Shown here piece after piece: positions 17,044 to 25,584 of a stretch of DNA of 64,000 nt. Position 1 is the stretch's first letter. Every line of letters begins with the position of its first letter. A program made the position numbers and the translations under genes. This DNA is from an uncultured Clostridia bacterium (GTDB taxonomy: Bacteria; Bacillota; Clostridia; Christensenellales; Aristaeellaceae): contig CALCQO010000002.1 of the NCBI GenBank assembly GCA_937894675.1, positions 62,001 through 126,000 of the forward strand. The letters are read 5' to 3'. Below the pieces are notes generated by a model. That model was not told the DNA's origin. It did not search any database and was given only the letters and a program-made list of their open reading frames with translations.

Positions 17044-19364
17044 GGACCATCAAGTTCTTGCTCCTATTCTCCGCTTGCTGTGTATTGTTGGCTGGATGCG
17101 GCGGAGGAAATGAAAAAAAAGGCTCTTTAGGCGATATTGACGCTCCTATTCCAACGCAACTGCATACCGTATCTCAGGAGATGGCTGAAACCAACGAAAC
17201 CGTCCCTTCCATACCATCACAGAATAAACAGATCGCATCGAGCGGCAGCCTTTCCAATGGAACAGTTTACAAATTGTATAAGGATGGTGAGCTCGCGCTC
17301 ACCGGCGCCCCCTTAAGTATTCCATTGAAGAATGAGCGGAATCTCAGCGGAAGGATCTCAGAGATTAAAAGCATAACCTTTGGAGAGGGCATCACCTCTA
17401 TTGGCGACAGCAGCTGCGAGTCGCTTACGGCTGTAACCTCCGTTTTTATCGGGCCAGATACACATTCTATCGGAAAATTCGCGTTTTCCGGCTGTTCATC
17501 CTTAAAATCCGTTTCAGATTGGGGGGGAGTAAAGAGCATTGACACGTATGCGTTCACTGGATGCTCCTCCCTGGAAAAGCTGGTTTTAACAAACATCGAA
17601 ACAATCGGCATGTATGCATTTGATAAATGCACAAGCCTTGTCAGCGCAAGTATTGGATCCAGATTACAGGAAATGGGCGCGGATGTATTCAACGGCTGTT
17701 CTTCGTTGAATTCTGTAACCTTTCATGGGCTGGTGCCTGACAAAGCGCTTACAAACAGCACATCGCTAAAAACCGTAGTAACTAGCAGCGAGACGTACAC
17801 CATCGGAAAATTCGCTTTTGCGGGCTGCCAGAACCTCTCCTCCATCGTCCTTTCAAACACCATTAAAGTTATCGACATGAACGCGTTTGACGGCTGCACG
17901 TCCTTGCTGAGCCTGTCGTTCCCAAGCAGTCTAGAACAGATAGTAGATAACGCCTTTCGGGGCTGCACATCACTGAGTGCTTTGGATTTTTCAGAGGGGA
18001 TCAGCAGCATCGGTGCAAATGCTTTTCAAGGCTGCAACGCATTAATTGATGTAGAACTGCCGGATAGTCTTCGGATTTTAGAGGATTACGCGTTCTTTGA
18101 ATGTACAGGATTAAAAACCATCCTTCTTCCTTCAGAACTGGAACGTATGGGCTCTAATTCATTTATGAATTGCTCAAAACTTACTGAAATCAAATCAAAA
18201 GGCGTCTCCCCTGTTTTTTCAAACTTAGTGATCGGTGATGAAGCCTTCAGCGGCTGCACTTCGCTTTCTGATCTGAATCTATCGGTAAAAAGCATAGAGA
18301 GCCAGGCGTTCAAAGGGTGCACTTCCTTGTCAGCGATAAATATCAGCGCTTCTTCTATCGGAAATCAAGCCTTCGACAGTTGTACAGCCCTCACTGATAT
18401 CATCATCGAAAGCGAAACGCTGGGAAACCGTGCATTTTCAAACTGCACAGCATTAATCAGCACATCCCTGAACATGGCATCCATAGGCAGTCAAGCCTTT
18501 ATTGGCTGTTCAGCCCTGACAGATATTTCCATCAATGCTGTCAATATTGGAAATCAGATGCTGGAAAACTGCTCCGGTCTGAAAACCGTGGAATTCACCA
18601 ATGAATCTGCAGTGTTTGGTTCCAATGTTTTAATTGGCTGTGCACTGGAGACCCTTACAGTTTCCGCCGCAAAGATTCCAGAGGGGTGCTTCAGCAAAGT
18701 TGATGTAAAAAACATAATTCTCGAAAACACGGTTACATCAATCGGAAATAACGCGTTTGATAATTGCGCTTCCCTTTACAGCCTGATTATCCCCTCCAGC
18801 ATTTCTTCCATCGGCGATTTTGCGTTCCGCAAATGCACATCCCTGGAAGTCATTCGAAACGAAAACAATGAAAATATTTCCATCCCTCATTCAGTTACTT
18901 CTTTGGGCAGGCGAGTGTTTGATGGATGCAGCGCCCTGAAAAAACTAACCATTCACTGTGCCGTCATAAGCACTGAAGCCTTCGCAAATATCCCTGCGTT
19001 GGAAAGCTTTTACCTAAGTGATCAGGTTATCTCCATTGGCGCAAGAGCTTTTGAGGACTGCACCTCGCTAACCGAAGTTGATTTGCGCGAAACGGGCAAA
19101 GTGGAGGAAATAATGGACGAAGCTTTCAGCGGCTGTACGAAGGTTGAAAGGGTACGCCTTCCTGCCTCGCTGAAAAAGCTTGGGTTAAAAATATTCAAGG
19201 ATTGTGATGAGCGGTTGTCCCTCATCGTCTTTGGAGGCAGGTATTCCGTCTGGACAAAGGTTGAAAAAAGTAAAAATCAAAAAGATTGGACCGGGCTCAA
19301 AGGCCGCACCTTTGACATGAAAAATCTCTGTAAAGGGGAGAAATATTACAAGCAGTGGAAGTAG
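17040..19364 (+). CDS. BspA-like leucine-rich-repeat lipoprotein
   Basis: 774 residues with a lipoprotein signal (lipobox LAGC, Cys20) and then about 25 LRR_5 repeats (pattern IGxxAFxxCxSLxxI). It should be anchored outside the membrane. Its ATG overlaps the TIR-FHA stop (ATGA), so it is the last gene of the exporter arm and translationally coupled. The repeats match those in the ectodomain of the kinase at 2095-5589. Role (surface receptor, adhesion, immunity) not determined. Confidence 0.9.
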   Translation: MRTIKFLLLFSACCVLLAGCGGGNEKKGSLGDIDAPIPTQLHTVSQEMAETNETVPSIPSQNKQIASSGSLSNGTVYKLYKDGELALTGAPLSIPLKNERNLSGRISEIKSITFGEGITSIGDSSCESLTAVTSVFIGPDTHSIGKFAFSGCSSLKSVSDWGGVKSIDTYAFTGCSSLEKLVLTNIETIGMYAFDKCTSLVSASIGSRLQEMGADVFNGCSSLNSVTFHGLVPDKALTNSTSLKTVVTSSETYTIGKFAFAGCQNLSSIVLSNTIKVIDMNAFDGCTSLLSLSFPSSLEQIVDNAFRGCTSLSALDFSEGISSIGANAFQGCNALIDVELPDSLRILEDYAFFECTGLKTILLPSELERMGSNSFMNCSKLTEIKSKGVSPVFSNLVIGDEAFSGCTSLSDLNLSVKSIESQAFKGCTSLSAINISASSIGNQAFDSCTALTDIIIESETLGNRAFSNCTALISTSLNMASIGSQAFIGCSALTDISINAVNIGNQMLENCSGLKTVEFTNESAVFGSNVLIGCALETLTVSAAKIPEGCFSKVDVKNIILENTVTSIGNNAFDNCASLYSLIIPSSISSIGDFAFRKCTSLEVIRNENNENISIPHSVTSLGRRVFDGCSALKKLTIHCAVISTEAFANIPALESFYLSDQVISIGARAFEDCTSLTEVDLRETGKVEEIMDEAFSGCTKVERVRLPASLKKLGLKIFKDCDERLSLIVFGGRYSVWTKVEKSKNQKDWTGLKGRTFDMKNLCKGEKYYKQWK

Positions 19365-19445
19365 AATGATGCCATTCTATTTGTGTACTCTTGCTTTAGG
19401 AGTATTTTAGTAGTCTTGATATTTAAACAGATTTTAATATTACGA

Positions 19446-20990
19446 CTAATTATTGATAAAACCGGGGTTCCTTGTTGTACAAGGAACCCCGGTTTGTGGA
19501 CGCTGGGCGAGGCTAAACGAACCGCTGGCGTGTTCTGCAAGGTCATCGGGCGGCGGGCTGGTGCCCAGGGGCAGGGTGGCGCTGCTGCCTTCGCCGGTGT
19601 AGTTGAAATCAAGGTGCAGGCGGTCATCGTAAAGGTAGGCGGCGTTGAGGAAGGTGTCAAAGAGGAACTTCTGATAGGCCGGATCCTTGATGTCGCCGGT
19701 GCGGCAGGATTCCATGCGGTAGATGATCTGCTCCCGGTTGAGGTCTGGCAGGGCGCGCAGCTCGCGGTTGAGGCGGCTGGTGAGGGTCTGCTGTTCGCCT
19801 TCCAGCTCTTCCAGGCGGCCTTTGGTGGTGGTGGTGAAGATGCCCTGTTCAATGGCCTTCATGATGTTATTGATGGCGCGCTGGACGTCGCGCAGCTGCT
19901 GCTCGGTTTCCTTGGAGGGGTCTGTTTCCCGCAGGTGTTTGCCATAGGCCACGGCCTGATCGGCCAGCCAGGCGATGGCGCTGTCGGATAGCATCAGCTG
20001 CTGGATGGCCTGGGCGATGTGCTCATGGGCCCGGTCGCGGCGCACATTGGCCTTGGTACAGCCGTCATTCTGGCGGCGGCCCTGGCAGATGTAGTAATAG
20101 CGCAAGCTGCCATCCCGGGCAGTGCCGGATAGCCCTGTCATGGGGCGCTTGCAGTGGCCGCAGAAGAGCTTGCCGGTGAGCAGGTATTCCCCACCTGCCT
20201 GGTGACGGCCACGGGCGTGGCGGGTCTCATTACGCTTGTGCTGCACTTGTTCAAATACCTCCTCACTGATCAGCTTGGGCACGCCATCCTCGATGCGCAC
20301 CTCACCAAACTGGTAGACGCCAATATAGGCCTGGTTACAGAGCATCCGATGGAAGCTGGAGCGGCCCCAGGGGTTGCCCCGGCGGGTGCGGATGCCCCGG
20401 GCGTTGAGGTCCATGGCGATGTCCACATAGGGCTCGCCACCGGCCACGCGGCGGAATATCTCCTGCACGATAGGCGCGGTGTCCGGGTTGATGGCATAGC
20501 GGCCATCCTCGCCCTTCATGTAGCCCATGGGCAGGGAGCCGGAGTTGACCATGCACTTCTGGGCGTTGTCCATCATGCCCCGGCGGATGTCCTCCGCCAT
20601 GCTTTCGCTGTAGAACTGGTTGACGTTCATCATGGTCCGCAGGGCGAAGCGCCCGGCGGCAGTATCGCCATACTCTTCCTTGGCGTAGCATACCCGGATA
20701 CCCAGGCGGGACAGCCGCTCCTCATATTGCAGCGCGTGCATCATGTTGCGGCTGATGCGGTTGGATTTATAGGCGATGACCATGGCAAAGCGGCGCTTGT
20801 CCGCATCCCGCATCATGCGCTGGAACTCGGGCCGGCGGTCGGAGCGGCCGCTGGTGTGCCGGTCAGCATACACCGTTGTGACGGTGTAGTTATTCTGCTG
20901 TGCGTACTCCCGGCATTCCTCTACCTGCTGCTCAATGGACACATCCTTTTGAGCGTGGGAGGAATAGCGGGCGTAGATGACGGCTTGCAC
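19446..20990 (-). CDS. Large serine recombinase (phage integrase)
   Basis: 514 residues. Resolvase-type catalytic domain at the N-terminus (ARYSS, catalytic Ser10), a recombinase domain, a zinc ribbon (CGHC ... C ... C, about 275-320), and a coiled-coil region (about 355-420). GTG start with AAAGG upstream. It lies at the left end of the prophage, transcribed outward, as expected for the integrase. The last 15 residues are encoded by a 17-bp palindrome and sequence beyond it, so the natural C-terminus may have been exchanged on integration. Confidence 0.93.
   Translation of the reverse strand: MQAVIYARYSSHAQKDVSIEQQVEECREYAQQNNYTVTTVYADRHTSGRSDRRPEFQRMMRDADKRRFAMVIAYKSNRISRNMMHALQYEERLSRLGIRVCYAKEEYGDTAAGRFALRTMMNVNQFYSESMAEDIRRGMMDNAQKCMVNSGSLPMGYMKGEDGRYAINPDTAPIVQEIFRRVAGGEPYVDIAMDLNARGIRTRRGNPWGRSSFHRMLCNQAYIGVYQFGEVRIEDGVPKLISEEVFEQVQHKRNETRHARGRHQAGGEYLLTGKLFCGHCKRPMTGLSGTARDGSLRYYYICQGRRQNDGCTKANVRRDRAHEHIAQAIQQLMLSDSAIAWLADQAVAYGKHLRETDPSKETEQQLRDVQRAINNIMKAIEQGIFTTTTKGRLEELEGEQQTLTSRLNRELRALPDLNREQIIYRMESCRTGDIKDPAYQKFLFDTFLNAAYLYDDRLHLDFNYTGEGSSATLPLGTSPPPDDLAEHASGSFSLAQRPQTGVPCTTRNPGFINN
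19459..19495. terminator. Perfect 17-bp palindrome, bidirectional terminator candidate
   Basis: AAACCGGGGTTCCTTGT and its exact complement around a 3-base loop. On the minus strand it is followed by TTTTATC, on the plus strand by TTTGT. It sits between the convergent LRR lipoprotein and recombinase genes, but inside the reading frame of the recombinase. Confidence 0.7.
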
Positions 20991-21131
20991 GTAACTAACC
21001 TTTCATATCTTTCATGTTCACCAATAATTCATAATAGGAACATATGTTTTCGTTGCATTTTTGCAACTGTCCATGTTAGCATAGTGAGTAACCAATGGTT
21101 GTTACCAACGGAATATGAAGGAGGTGGCGCA

Positions 21132-21317
21132 ATGATCTGCATTGACGACAACAAGCTGCTGAAAGACATAGTTGATGTTTACCAGTTCTTCGATGTCAAA
21201 AGTGACGATACTGACCCCCAACTCATTGCGCAAGAAAAGGATGCCTCATATGGGTATCCGAAATTGCCTGGCATGTACAAGGAAAACTCTCCAACCATAA
21301 CAAACAGATCATCTTAG
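21132..21317 (+). CDS. Small phage protein, function unknown
   Basis: 61 residues, soluble and acidic, not recognised. GAAGGAGGTGG before the ATG is one of the strongest ribosome sites in the window. It is divergent from the recombinase and followed by a strong terminator, so it is a single-gene unit. The upstream spacer holds TTGCATTTTTGCAA and AACCAATGGTT, near-palindromes that could be operators. A directionality factor for the serine recombinase is one possibility from position alone. Confidence 0.7.
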   Translation: MICIDDNKLLKDIVDVYQFFDVKSDDTDPQLIAQEKDASYGYPKLPGMYKENSPTITNRSS

Positions 21318-21331
21318 TTCCTTAATTGCTA

Positions 21332-21357
21332 GCGCCGCCCCAAGCGGCGCCTTTTTA
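21332..21357 (+). terminator. Intrinsic terminator
   Basis: GCGCCGC / GCGGCGC stem with a 5-base loop, followed by CTTTTTA. Ends the unit at 21132 and lies between convergent genes. Confidence 0.9.
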
Positions 21358-22230
21358 GTTGCTGACTATGTAAGGGCTTCCGTTCTGGCTCTCAATAATC
21401 TTGATTGCGTTGGATTTGCTAAAAGTAATTGTTGTTGTATGGAATATGCTTAGAACCGCATCTTGCAGGCTGTTGTCATCTTCTAACATGTTTACCTTAA
21501 GACCAAAACTTCGACACTTGTCAGCACCAAAATGTCGATCATGGCTCTTAGACTTTATGTTTTCATTCAATGATGCCACTATTTGATCAATGGTCACTTT
21601 ATCAGTTGTTTCGTCGTACATACAGGACCCTAACCATTCCCTCGCCAAGGTTTCAGACAATTCAATCGCCTTGATAGCACGATACATGTGAATGTAAGGG
21701 TGGTCATCCAATACTTTCTGCCAGAATGCAGTTTCATTAGTTCCACTAGTCATTCCTTGTTTTGCCTCTCTGAATAACTGCATTAGGTCATACGCAGGAA
21801 TACCATTGAATTGTGGATCTATCGGCCCAAGACTGGAGTGTTTGCCCATCAGAATTACTCTGGCAGCACAAGCTATCATTGTGCCTGCAGACATGGCCAT
21901 GTGGGGCACAATTACACGAATATCTTTGTTAAACTTGGATCGAAGGTAGTTGACAATAGATTCAGCAGCCATCGGGTCACCACCGGGTGTATGTAGAATC
22001 AAATCTAAACCAAGAGCTGCATCCAAGCCGTGAACAGCATTCATGAAGCCGCTCATGTCACTATCATTGATATCAACGTTTCTTACAGGTTTGGTCAGGA
22101 AAGCAGAGTGATATAGTATAACGTTCCTCTTTGTTAGCTCGAACATCTGTTGGATGTACTGCTGCCTAACAGTGTCCAGTGGATTTTTGTAGTTTGATAA
22201 CTCAGTTAGGATTCCATCCCATCCTGCCAT
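21355..22230 (-). CDS. SDH/ClpP-like serine protease
   Basis: 291 residues, resembling the serine dehydrogenase proteinase family (SDH_sah), related to ClpP and SppA. The core has HTPGGDPMAAE (about 80-90), the catalytic MSAGT with Ser114, and LGPIDPQ. No signal peptide or membrane helix. It is the outermost of three reverse-strand genes that include the repressor, so it is probably expressed in the lysogen, which fits a host-benefit or phage-exclusion role (inference). Confidence 0.85.
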   Translation of the reverse strand: MAGWDGILTELSNYKNPLDTVRQQYIQQMFELTKRNVILYHSAFLTKPVRNVDINDSDMSGFMNAVHGLDAALGLDLILHTPGGDPMAAESIVNYLRSKFNKDIRVIVPHMAMSAGTMIACAARVILMGKHSSLGPIDPQFNGIPAYDLMQLFREAKQGMTSGTNETAFWQKVLDDHPYIHMYRAIKAIELSETLAREWLGSCMYDETTDKVTIDQIVASLNENIKSKSHDRHFGADKCRSFGLKVNMLEDDNSLQDAVLSIFHTTTITFSKSNAIKIIESQNGSPYIVSN

Positions 22231-22296
22231 TTGTACTCTCCTATCTCTTCACATTTTAGCAAAGATTTATAAACCATTAGGTATCGTTGAGATCGC

Positions 22297-23235
22297 TCAT
22301 TTCAATTCATAAACCCCTACAATCACATAACCTTTTCCGGCATCTGTTTCGCCTAATTCATCAATAATGTAGGTGGCGGCTTCGCCATATTGTTCAAGCT
22401 TCTTTGGCAGACATCCAATAAAGCCTGTGCTGGCTTCTACCTCATAGCGTTCCTTTTCGTAGTCATACAGCACAGTCAGCTCTTCGCCTTCCTCACACAG
22501 GCTGATATTATCCTGGGCTTCCTGCCCAGCGCTGCTGGTCAGCTTGCCGGTGGCCACAGGTGCGCCCCTGAACATGGAGCGCTTGTTCCTGTAGAAAGCG
22601 ATGCTGTATGTAATCCTCTTTGCCATCGGATCCACGGAATGAACAACAGCAACAATCGGCAAGCCTTGCTGCATGAAATCATGGATCATGTCTTGCATCT
22701 GCCCACGGTACACATATCCAAGCATGCCGTGTTTCCAGTGCATTTGAATGGCTTTGGGGTCATATTGATTTGTTGGCTCTGGCACAAATGTAATCGCATA
22801 GCCTGGCTTTATGGAAGCGAAGTCCTTCACTACCTGATCAGCCATAGCAATGCCATTGTCCTGATACTGATACGCCAAAGGAATGCCATCAACTTCATTG
22901 GGCAGCATTGGAGCTTGATTGTAGTAATTTGGCGCTTCCTGCGCCTGAGCTCTGCCCTGTGTGCTGCTCGACTGAACAGAAGCAGGTGGAGCAGGACTAA
23001 ACTGCTGCAGGGGCTGTGGATCTGACGGCTTGCTTTTACCCTTCATGATATAGGGCCGGGCAAACAGGAATCCGCCGACAGCTGCCACAAGCAGGAAGAA
23101 CAGCTTACCTGCCAGCTCATCAATAGCCACCAGGCCAATCACGCCGATGACAAAAGCTCCGATGGCCCATTTGTTCAGATTGCTTGCGCCCCTTTTCGGA
23201 GGGGTGTTTTTTGTGCGTCTGTCTGTACGTGCCAT
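22297..23235 (-). CDS. Membrane protein with HIRAN domain
   Basis: 312 residues. A basic N-terminus is followed by two membrane helices (about 22-60), a Pro/Gln-rich linker, and a HIRAN-like domain (about 115-215: PGYAITFVPEPTNQYDPKAI, then GMLGYVYRG). HIRAN domains bind DNA ends or damaged DNA in many nucleases and helicases; a membrane-tethered one is less usual. Ten bases downstream of the repressor gene, likely co-transcribed in the lysogen. Confidence 0.75.
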   Translation of the reverse strand: MARTDRRTKNTPPKRGASNLNKWAIGAFVIGVIGLVAIDELAGKLFFLLVAAVGGFLFARPYIMKGKSKPSDPQPLQQFSPAPPASVQSSSTQGRAQAQEAPNYYNQAPMLPNEVDGIPLAYQYQDNGIAMADQVVKDFASIKPGYAITFVPEPTNQYDPKAIQMHWKHGMLGYVYRGQMQDMIHDFMQQGLPIVAVVHSVDPMAKRITYSIAFYRNKRSMFRGAPVATGKLTSSAGQEAQDNISLCEEGEELTVLYDYEKERYEVEASTGFIGCLPKKLEQYGEAATYIIDELGETDAGKGYVIVGVYELK

Positions 23236-23244
23236 ATTGTCCTC

Positions 23245-23883
23245 CTATATCAGTCCTCTGGTGTATTGAACCGCCAGGCCCAGGACCCGGACTGCTGACG
23301 CATGTGGGCCAGCGTAGATCATGGGCGCATAGGCGGAGTTCTTTGATACCAACTGGATGCCGTCCGGAATGTGGTACAGCACCTTGAGGGTGGCGCTGTC
23401 ATCGACCAGTACCACGGCAATCTGGCCGTCCAGCACGTCCGGCTGCTCTCGGACAAAGACCACATCGCCATCCAGCAGCAACGGCTCCATGCTGTCACCC
23501 TTCACCTTCAGGGCAAAATCACATGGCACATCACCATCAGCCAGCACATAGTCCTCATGGCTTTCCTGTGCCCAGATGGGTTCGCCTGCAGCGATGTCTC
23601 CCAGGAGGGGTACTTTGCGGCGCTTGATTGGGAGTAGATTATCTATGCTGTGCCCAGTCTCCATCGGGCCTTCCATTGGTACATCCTCTTTGCCCATCAA
23701 CCAAGCAACATTGACTTGTAAAGCCTCCGCAATCTTGAAAAGATTGCGCTGCTTGGGTTCATATTCCCCTGATAGGTAGGTACTGATGGAGGACTTCCCA
23801 ATACCTGTGCGTTCACACAGATCCACTTGCTTCAGTCCGCGAAGATCCATAGCTTTAAGCAATCTATCCGACATTTTAGACAT
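23245..23883 (-). CDS. CI/LexA-like prophage repressor
   Basis: 212 residues: XRE helix-turn-helix (about 5-60), then an S24 peptidase domain with the self-cleavage pair Ala99-Gly100 in GDIAAGEP, Ser131 in GDSMEP and Lys167 in ATLKVLY. It should hold the lysogenic state and be inactivated through RecA after DNA damage. AAGGCGG site before ATG 23883. It faces the DUF739 gene across a two-promoter operator region. Confidence 0.95.
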   Translation of the reverse strand: MSKMSDRLLKAMDLRGLKQVDLCERTGIGKSSISTYLSGEYEPKQRNLFKIAEALQVNVAWLMGKEDVPMEGPMETGHSIDNLLPIKRRKVPLLGDIAAGEPIWAQESHEDYVLADGDVPCDFALKVKGDSMEPLLLDGDVVFVREQPDVLDGQIAVVLVDDSATLKVLYHIPDGIQLVSKNSAYAPMIYAGPHASAVRVLGLAVQYTRGLI

Positions 23884-23906
23884 GAAGTATTCCGCCTTTC
23901 AATGGC

Positions 23907-23935
23907 AGTATATAGTACAAGTTCAGAAATCGCAA
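23907..23935 (-). promoter_or_regulatory. Repressor promoter (lysogenic)
   Basis: On the minus strand TTGCGA (23935-23930), 17-base spacer, TATACT (23912-23907). A repressor-type operator copy (23921-23940) covers the spacer and -35, which would allow self-control. Confidence 0.65.
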
Positions 23936-23940
23936 CACGA
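23921..23940. promoter_or_regulatory. Operator copy 1 (variant)
   Basis: GTTCAGAAATCGCAACACGA, a version of the GTTCAGAAACACGAAC operator with a four-base insertion. It overlaps the repressor promoter. Confidence 0.5.
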
Positions 23941-23986
23941 AATAGCAAGAAAAGCAAAATATTTTCAGAAAAGTGAACTTTTGGTA

Positions 23987-24015
23987 TTGACAAGGAAAAG
24001 AGCAGGGCTTATAGT
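23987..24015 (+). promoter_or_regulatory. Early lytic promoter
   Basis: TTGACA, exactly 17 bases, TATAGT: near-consensus. Operator copy 2 starts two bases after the -10, where a bound repressor would block RNA polymerase. It drives the DUF739 gene and the early operon. Confidence 0.9.
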
Positions 24016-24017
24016 AA

Positions 24018-24033
24018 GTTCAGAAACACGAAC
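24018..24033. promoter_or_regulatory. Operator copy 2
   Basis: GTTCAGAAACACGAAC with inverted GTTC/GAAC ends, just downstream of the early promoter -10. Identical over 19 bases to copy 3. Confidence 0.75.
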
Positions 24034-24046
24034 AGGAGGCGGTGAA

Positions 24047-24286
24047 GTGCAAGACATCTTTGATTACAGCAAGCTTCGCGGAAGGATCAGAGAGCGATAT
24101 GGCACTGAAAGCAATTTCGCTGACGCGTTAGGTATTGGCAGGGTTTCACTGAGTAAACGCCTCAACAATGCGCTGGATTTTAACCGAATCGAGATGCTGA
24201 GGGCATGCGACTTGCTTGAGATTCCTTCGCAAGAAATGCACACATATTTTTTTGCTAAAGAAGTTCAGAAACACGAACACAACTAG
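24047..24286 (+). CDS. DUF739 Cro-like regulator
   Basis: 79 residues with the DUF739 pattern (FDYSKLRGRIRERYG, then ADALGIGRVSLSKRLNN as a helix-turn-helix, then YFF near the end). GTG start with AGGAGGCGG five bases upstream. First gene under the early promoter, opposite the repressor: the expected place of a Cro-type protein that favours lytic growth. Its last codons contain operator copy 3. Confidence 0.88.
   Translation: MQDIFDYSKLRGRIRERYGTESNFADALGIGRVSLSKRLNNALDFNRIEMLRACDLLEIPSQEMHTYFFAKEVQKHEHN
24263..24278. promoter_or_regulatory. Operator copy 3 inside the end of the Cro-like gene
   Basis: Exact copy of GTTCAGAAACACGAAC, identical to copy 2 over AAGTTCAGAAACACGAACA, coding for the last residues of the DUF739 protein. 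Could act as a roadblock or looping site for the repressor. Confidence 0.65.
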
Positions 24287-24313
24287 AGCGACTGAAATCA
24301 AAGGAGGTGCCCC

Positions 24314-24445
24314 ATGAACATACTGGACTACATCGAAATGCGCATGGCAGAAGGATACACCGAAGAAGAGGCAATGCTGCTATCTGATGAGCTATGGCCC
24401 ATCGAGCAGTCAGGGCATAGCCGTTTGAACGGAGGTGCCAAATGA
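24314..24445 (+). CDS. Small early phage protein
   Basis: 43 residues, acidic, soluble, not recognised. AAGGAGGTG lies 4-5 bases before the ATG, and the stop overlaps the next start (ATGA). Gene supported by signal and operon fit. Confidence 0.65.
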   Translation: MNILDYIEMRMAEGYTEEEAMLLSDELWPIEQSGHSRLNGGAK

Positions 24446-24651
24446 CCAGCAAATGGAAAGTGACCTGCAACCCCATCGGCGGCACCAAGATGTACGCCGT
24501 ATACCGCCTGATCGATGTGAACGAGGTGGATCACAGCGGCAACCGGGAGTTTGCCACGGATTTCATGGAGGATCAAATGGATGCGCTGTTGATTGCTCAG
24601 GACCTGAACGAGATGGAGGAAAAGCTGAACGGGGAGGAAGGGCATGCGTAA
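24442..24651 (+). CDS. Early phage protein, unknown
   Basis: 69 residues, not recognised: a short beta-rich N-terminus (WKVTCNPIGGTKMYAVYRL) and an acidic helical C-terminus. GGAGGTG site inside the preceding gene; overlaps its neighbours at both ends, so it belongs to the early operon. Confidence 0.7.
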   Translation: MTSKWKVTCNPIGGTKMYAVYRLIDVNEVDHSGNREFATDFMEDQMDALLIAQDLNEMEEKLNGEEGHA

Positions 24652-24952
24652 AGACACCAGCTTCGGTGAGGGCAAGCTGACCCGGGAAGAGTTTGCTGCC
24701 AAATATTGGAAGGGCGGCGACCCCAACTATATCTATCAGTACCACACCATGGACATTGAAGATGGCCGGGATGAGCGTGAGCAGCTGCTGATTAACAACA
24801 TCCGGGCGCTGTGGAATCTGCTCAGGGCTTTCAAACGTATGCAAATTGAAGTGACCGCCCAGGAGGGGCAACTCCAAGACGGTCTGGATCCGGAAAAGGT
24901 TGTTGAAGAGCTTAATCAGCTATCTGGCTCTTCCCGAAAGTCATTCCGATGA
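24644..24952 (+). CDS. Early phage protein, unknown
   Basis: 102 residues, mostly charged and helical, no recognised domain. GGGGAGGAAGGGC precedes the ATG, which overlaps the previous stop. Its last 41 bases overlap the convergent gene at 24912, so its present C-terminus may result from an insertion there (inference). Confidence 0.7.
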   Translation: MRKDTSFGEGKLTREEFAAKYWKGGDPNYIYQYHTMDIEDGRDEREQLLINNIRALWNLLRAFKRMQIEVTAQEGQLQDGLDPEKVVEELNQLSGSSRKSFR

Positions 24953-25268
24953 TCTGGTCGAAGAACACCAGTAGTTCTTCAAAGTTGTATGTAGCTGCAC
25001 CTGTTCTGAGCTGAACGTTACGTAATGCGAGGTAACCGTCGTTGCCAGGTGACAGAGTATTCAGATCGACCTTTAAATCTTCCCTGTGTTTGTCGGCTAC
25101 CGTTTTCGCCAGTGTAGCAACAATGCCGAGATTCTCGGTATCAACAGGATTTCCAATCAAAACACCGGCTGGAGTAACCAGGATGATTTCATTGTCTTTC
25201 AACGCTTCTACTTCAGGAACCATGGATAGATCGCAGATCATCATCTTTTTCATTGACGGATAGTTCAT
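24912..25268 (-). CDS. Reverse-strand cargo protein, unknown
   Basis: 118 residues, soluble, not recognised. AAAGGGGGTGA seven bases before the ATG supports translation. It opposes the surrounding early operon and overlaps the upstream gene tail to tail. This placement is typical of cargo genes expressed from the lysogen, as for the gene at 31260. Confidence 0.7.
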   Translation of the reverse strand: MNYPSMKKMMICDLSMVPEVEALKDNEIILVTPAGVLIGNPVDTENLGIVATLAKTVADKHREDLKVDLNTLSPGNDGYLALRNVQLRTGAATYNFEELLVFFDQIIGMTFGKSQIAD

Positions 25269-25359
25269 TATTTCACCCCCTTTCTATCGTGTTTTGCCAG
25301 ATTCATTGTAGAAGGTCACGGTAGGCGGGTCAAGGCATTACCTACACAGGAGGTACCCC

Positions 25360-25584
25360 ATGGAAAAGCTACAGATCACCGTCCAGGGCGACATCAGCTT
25401 CAAGCCCGAGTTGATGCCAGAGCATGCCATCCGGCAGATGGCCTGTGCGCTGTATGACCAGACCCTGGAATGGTTCAAGCAGCCTGGCGTGCAGGAGGGC
25501 TTTGAGAAGTGGCTGCCGGAGTTCCGGAAGCGGGAGGCGGCCAGGCTGGCCCGGGAGGCAGCTGCCAAGGGGGTGCAGGCATGA
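25360..25584 (+). CDS. Early phage protein, unknown
   Basis: 74 residues, soluble, helical, with an Ala/Arg-rich basic end. AGGAGGTAC before the ATG. Stop overlaps the next start (ATGA). No family recognised. Confidence 0.7.
   Translation: MEKLQITVQGDISFKPELMPEHAIRQMACALYDQTLEWFKQPGVQEGFEKWLPEFRKREAARLAREAAAKGVQA

Noticed and set aside
20154..21131. 387-codon plus-strand frame over the recombinase
   Set aside because: Only its last 61 codons (from 21132) have a start signal; the rest is antisense to the recombinase.
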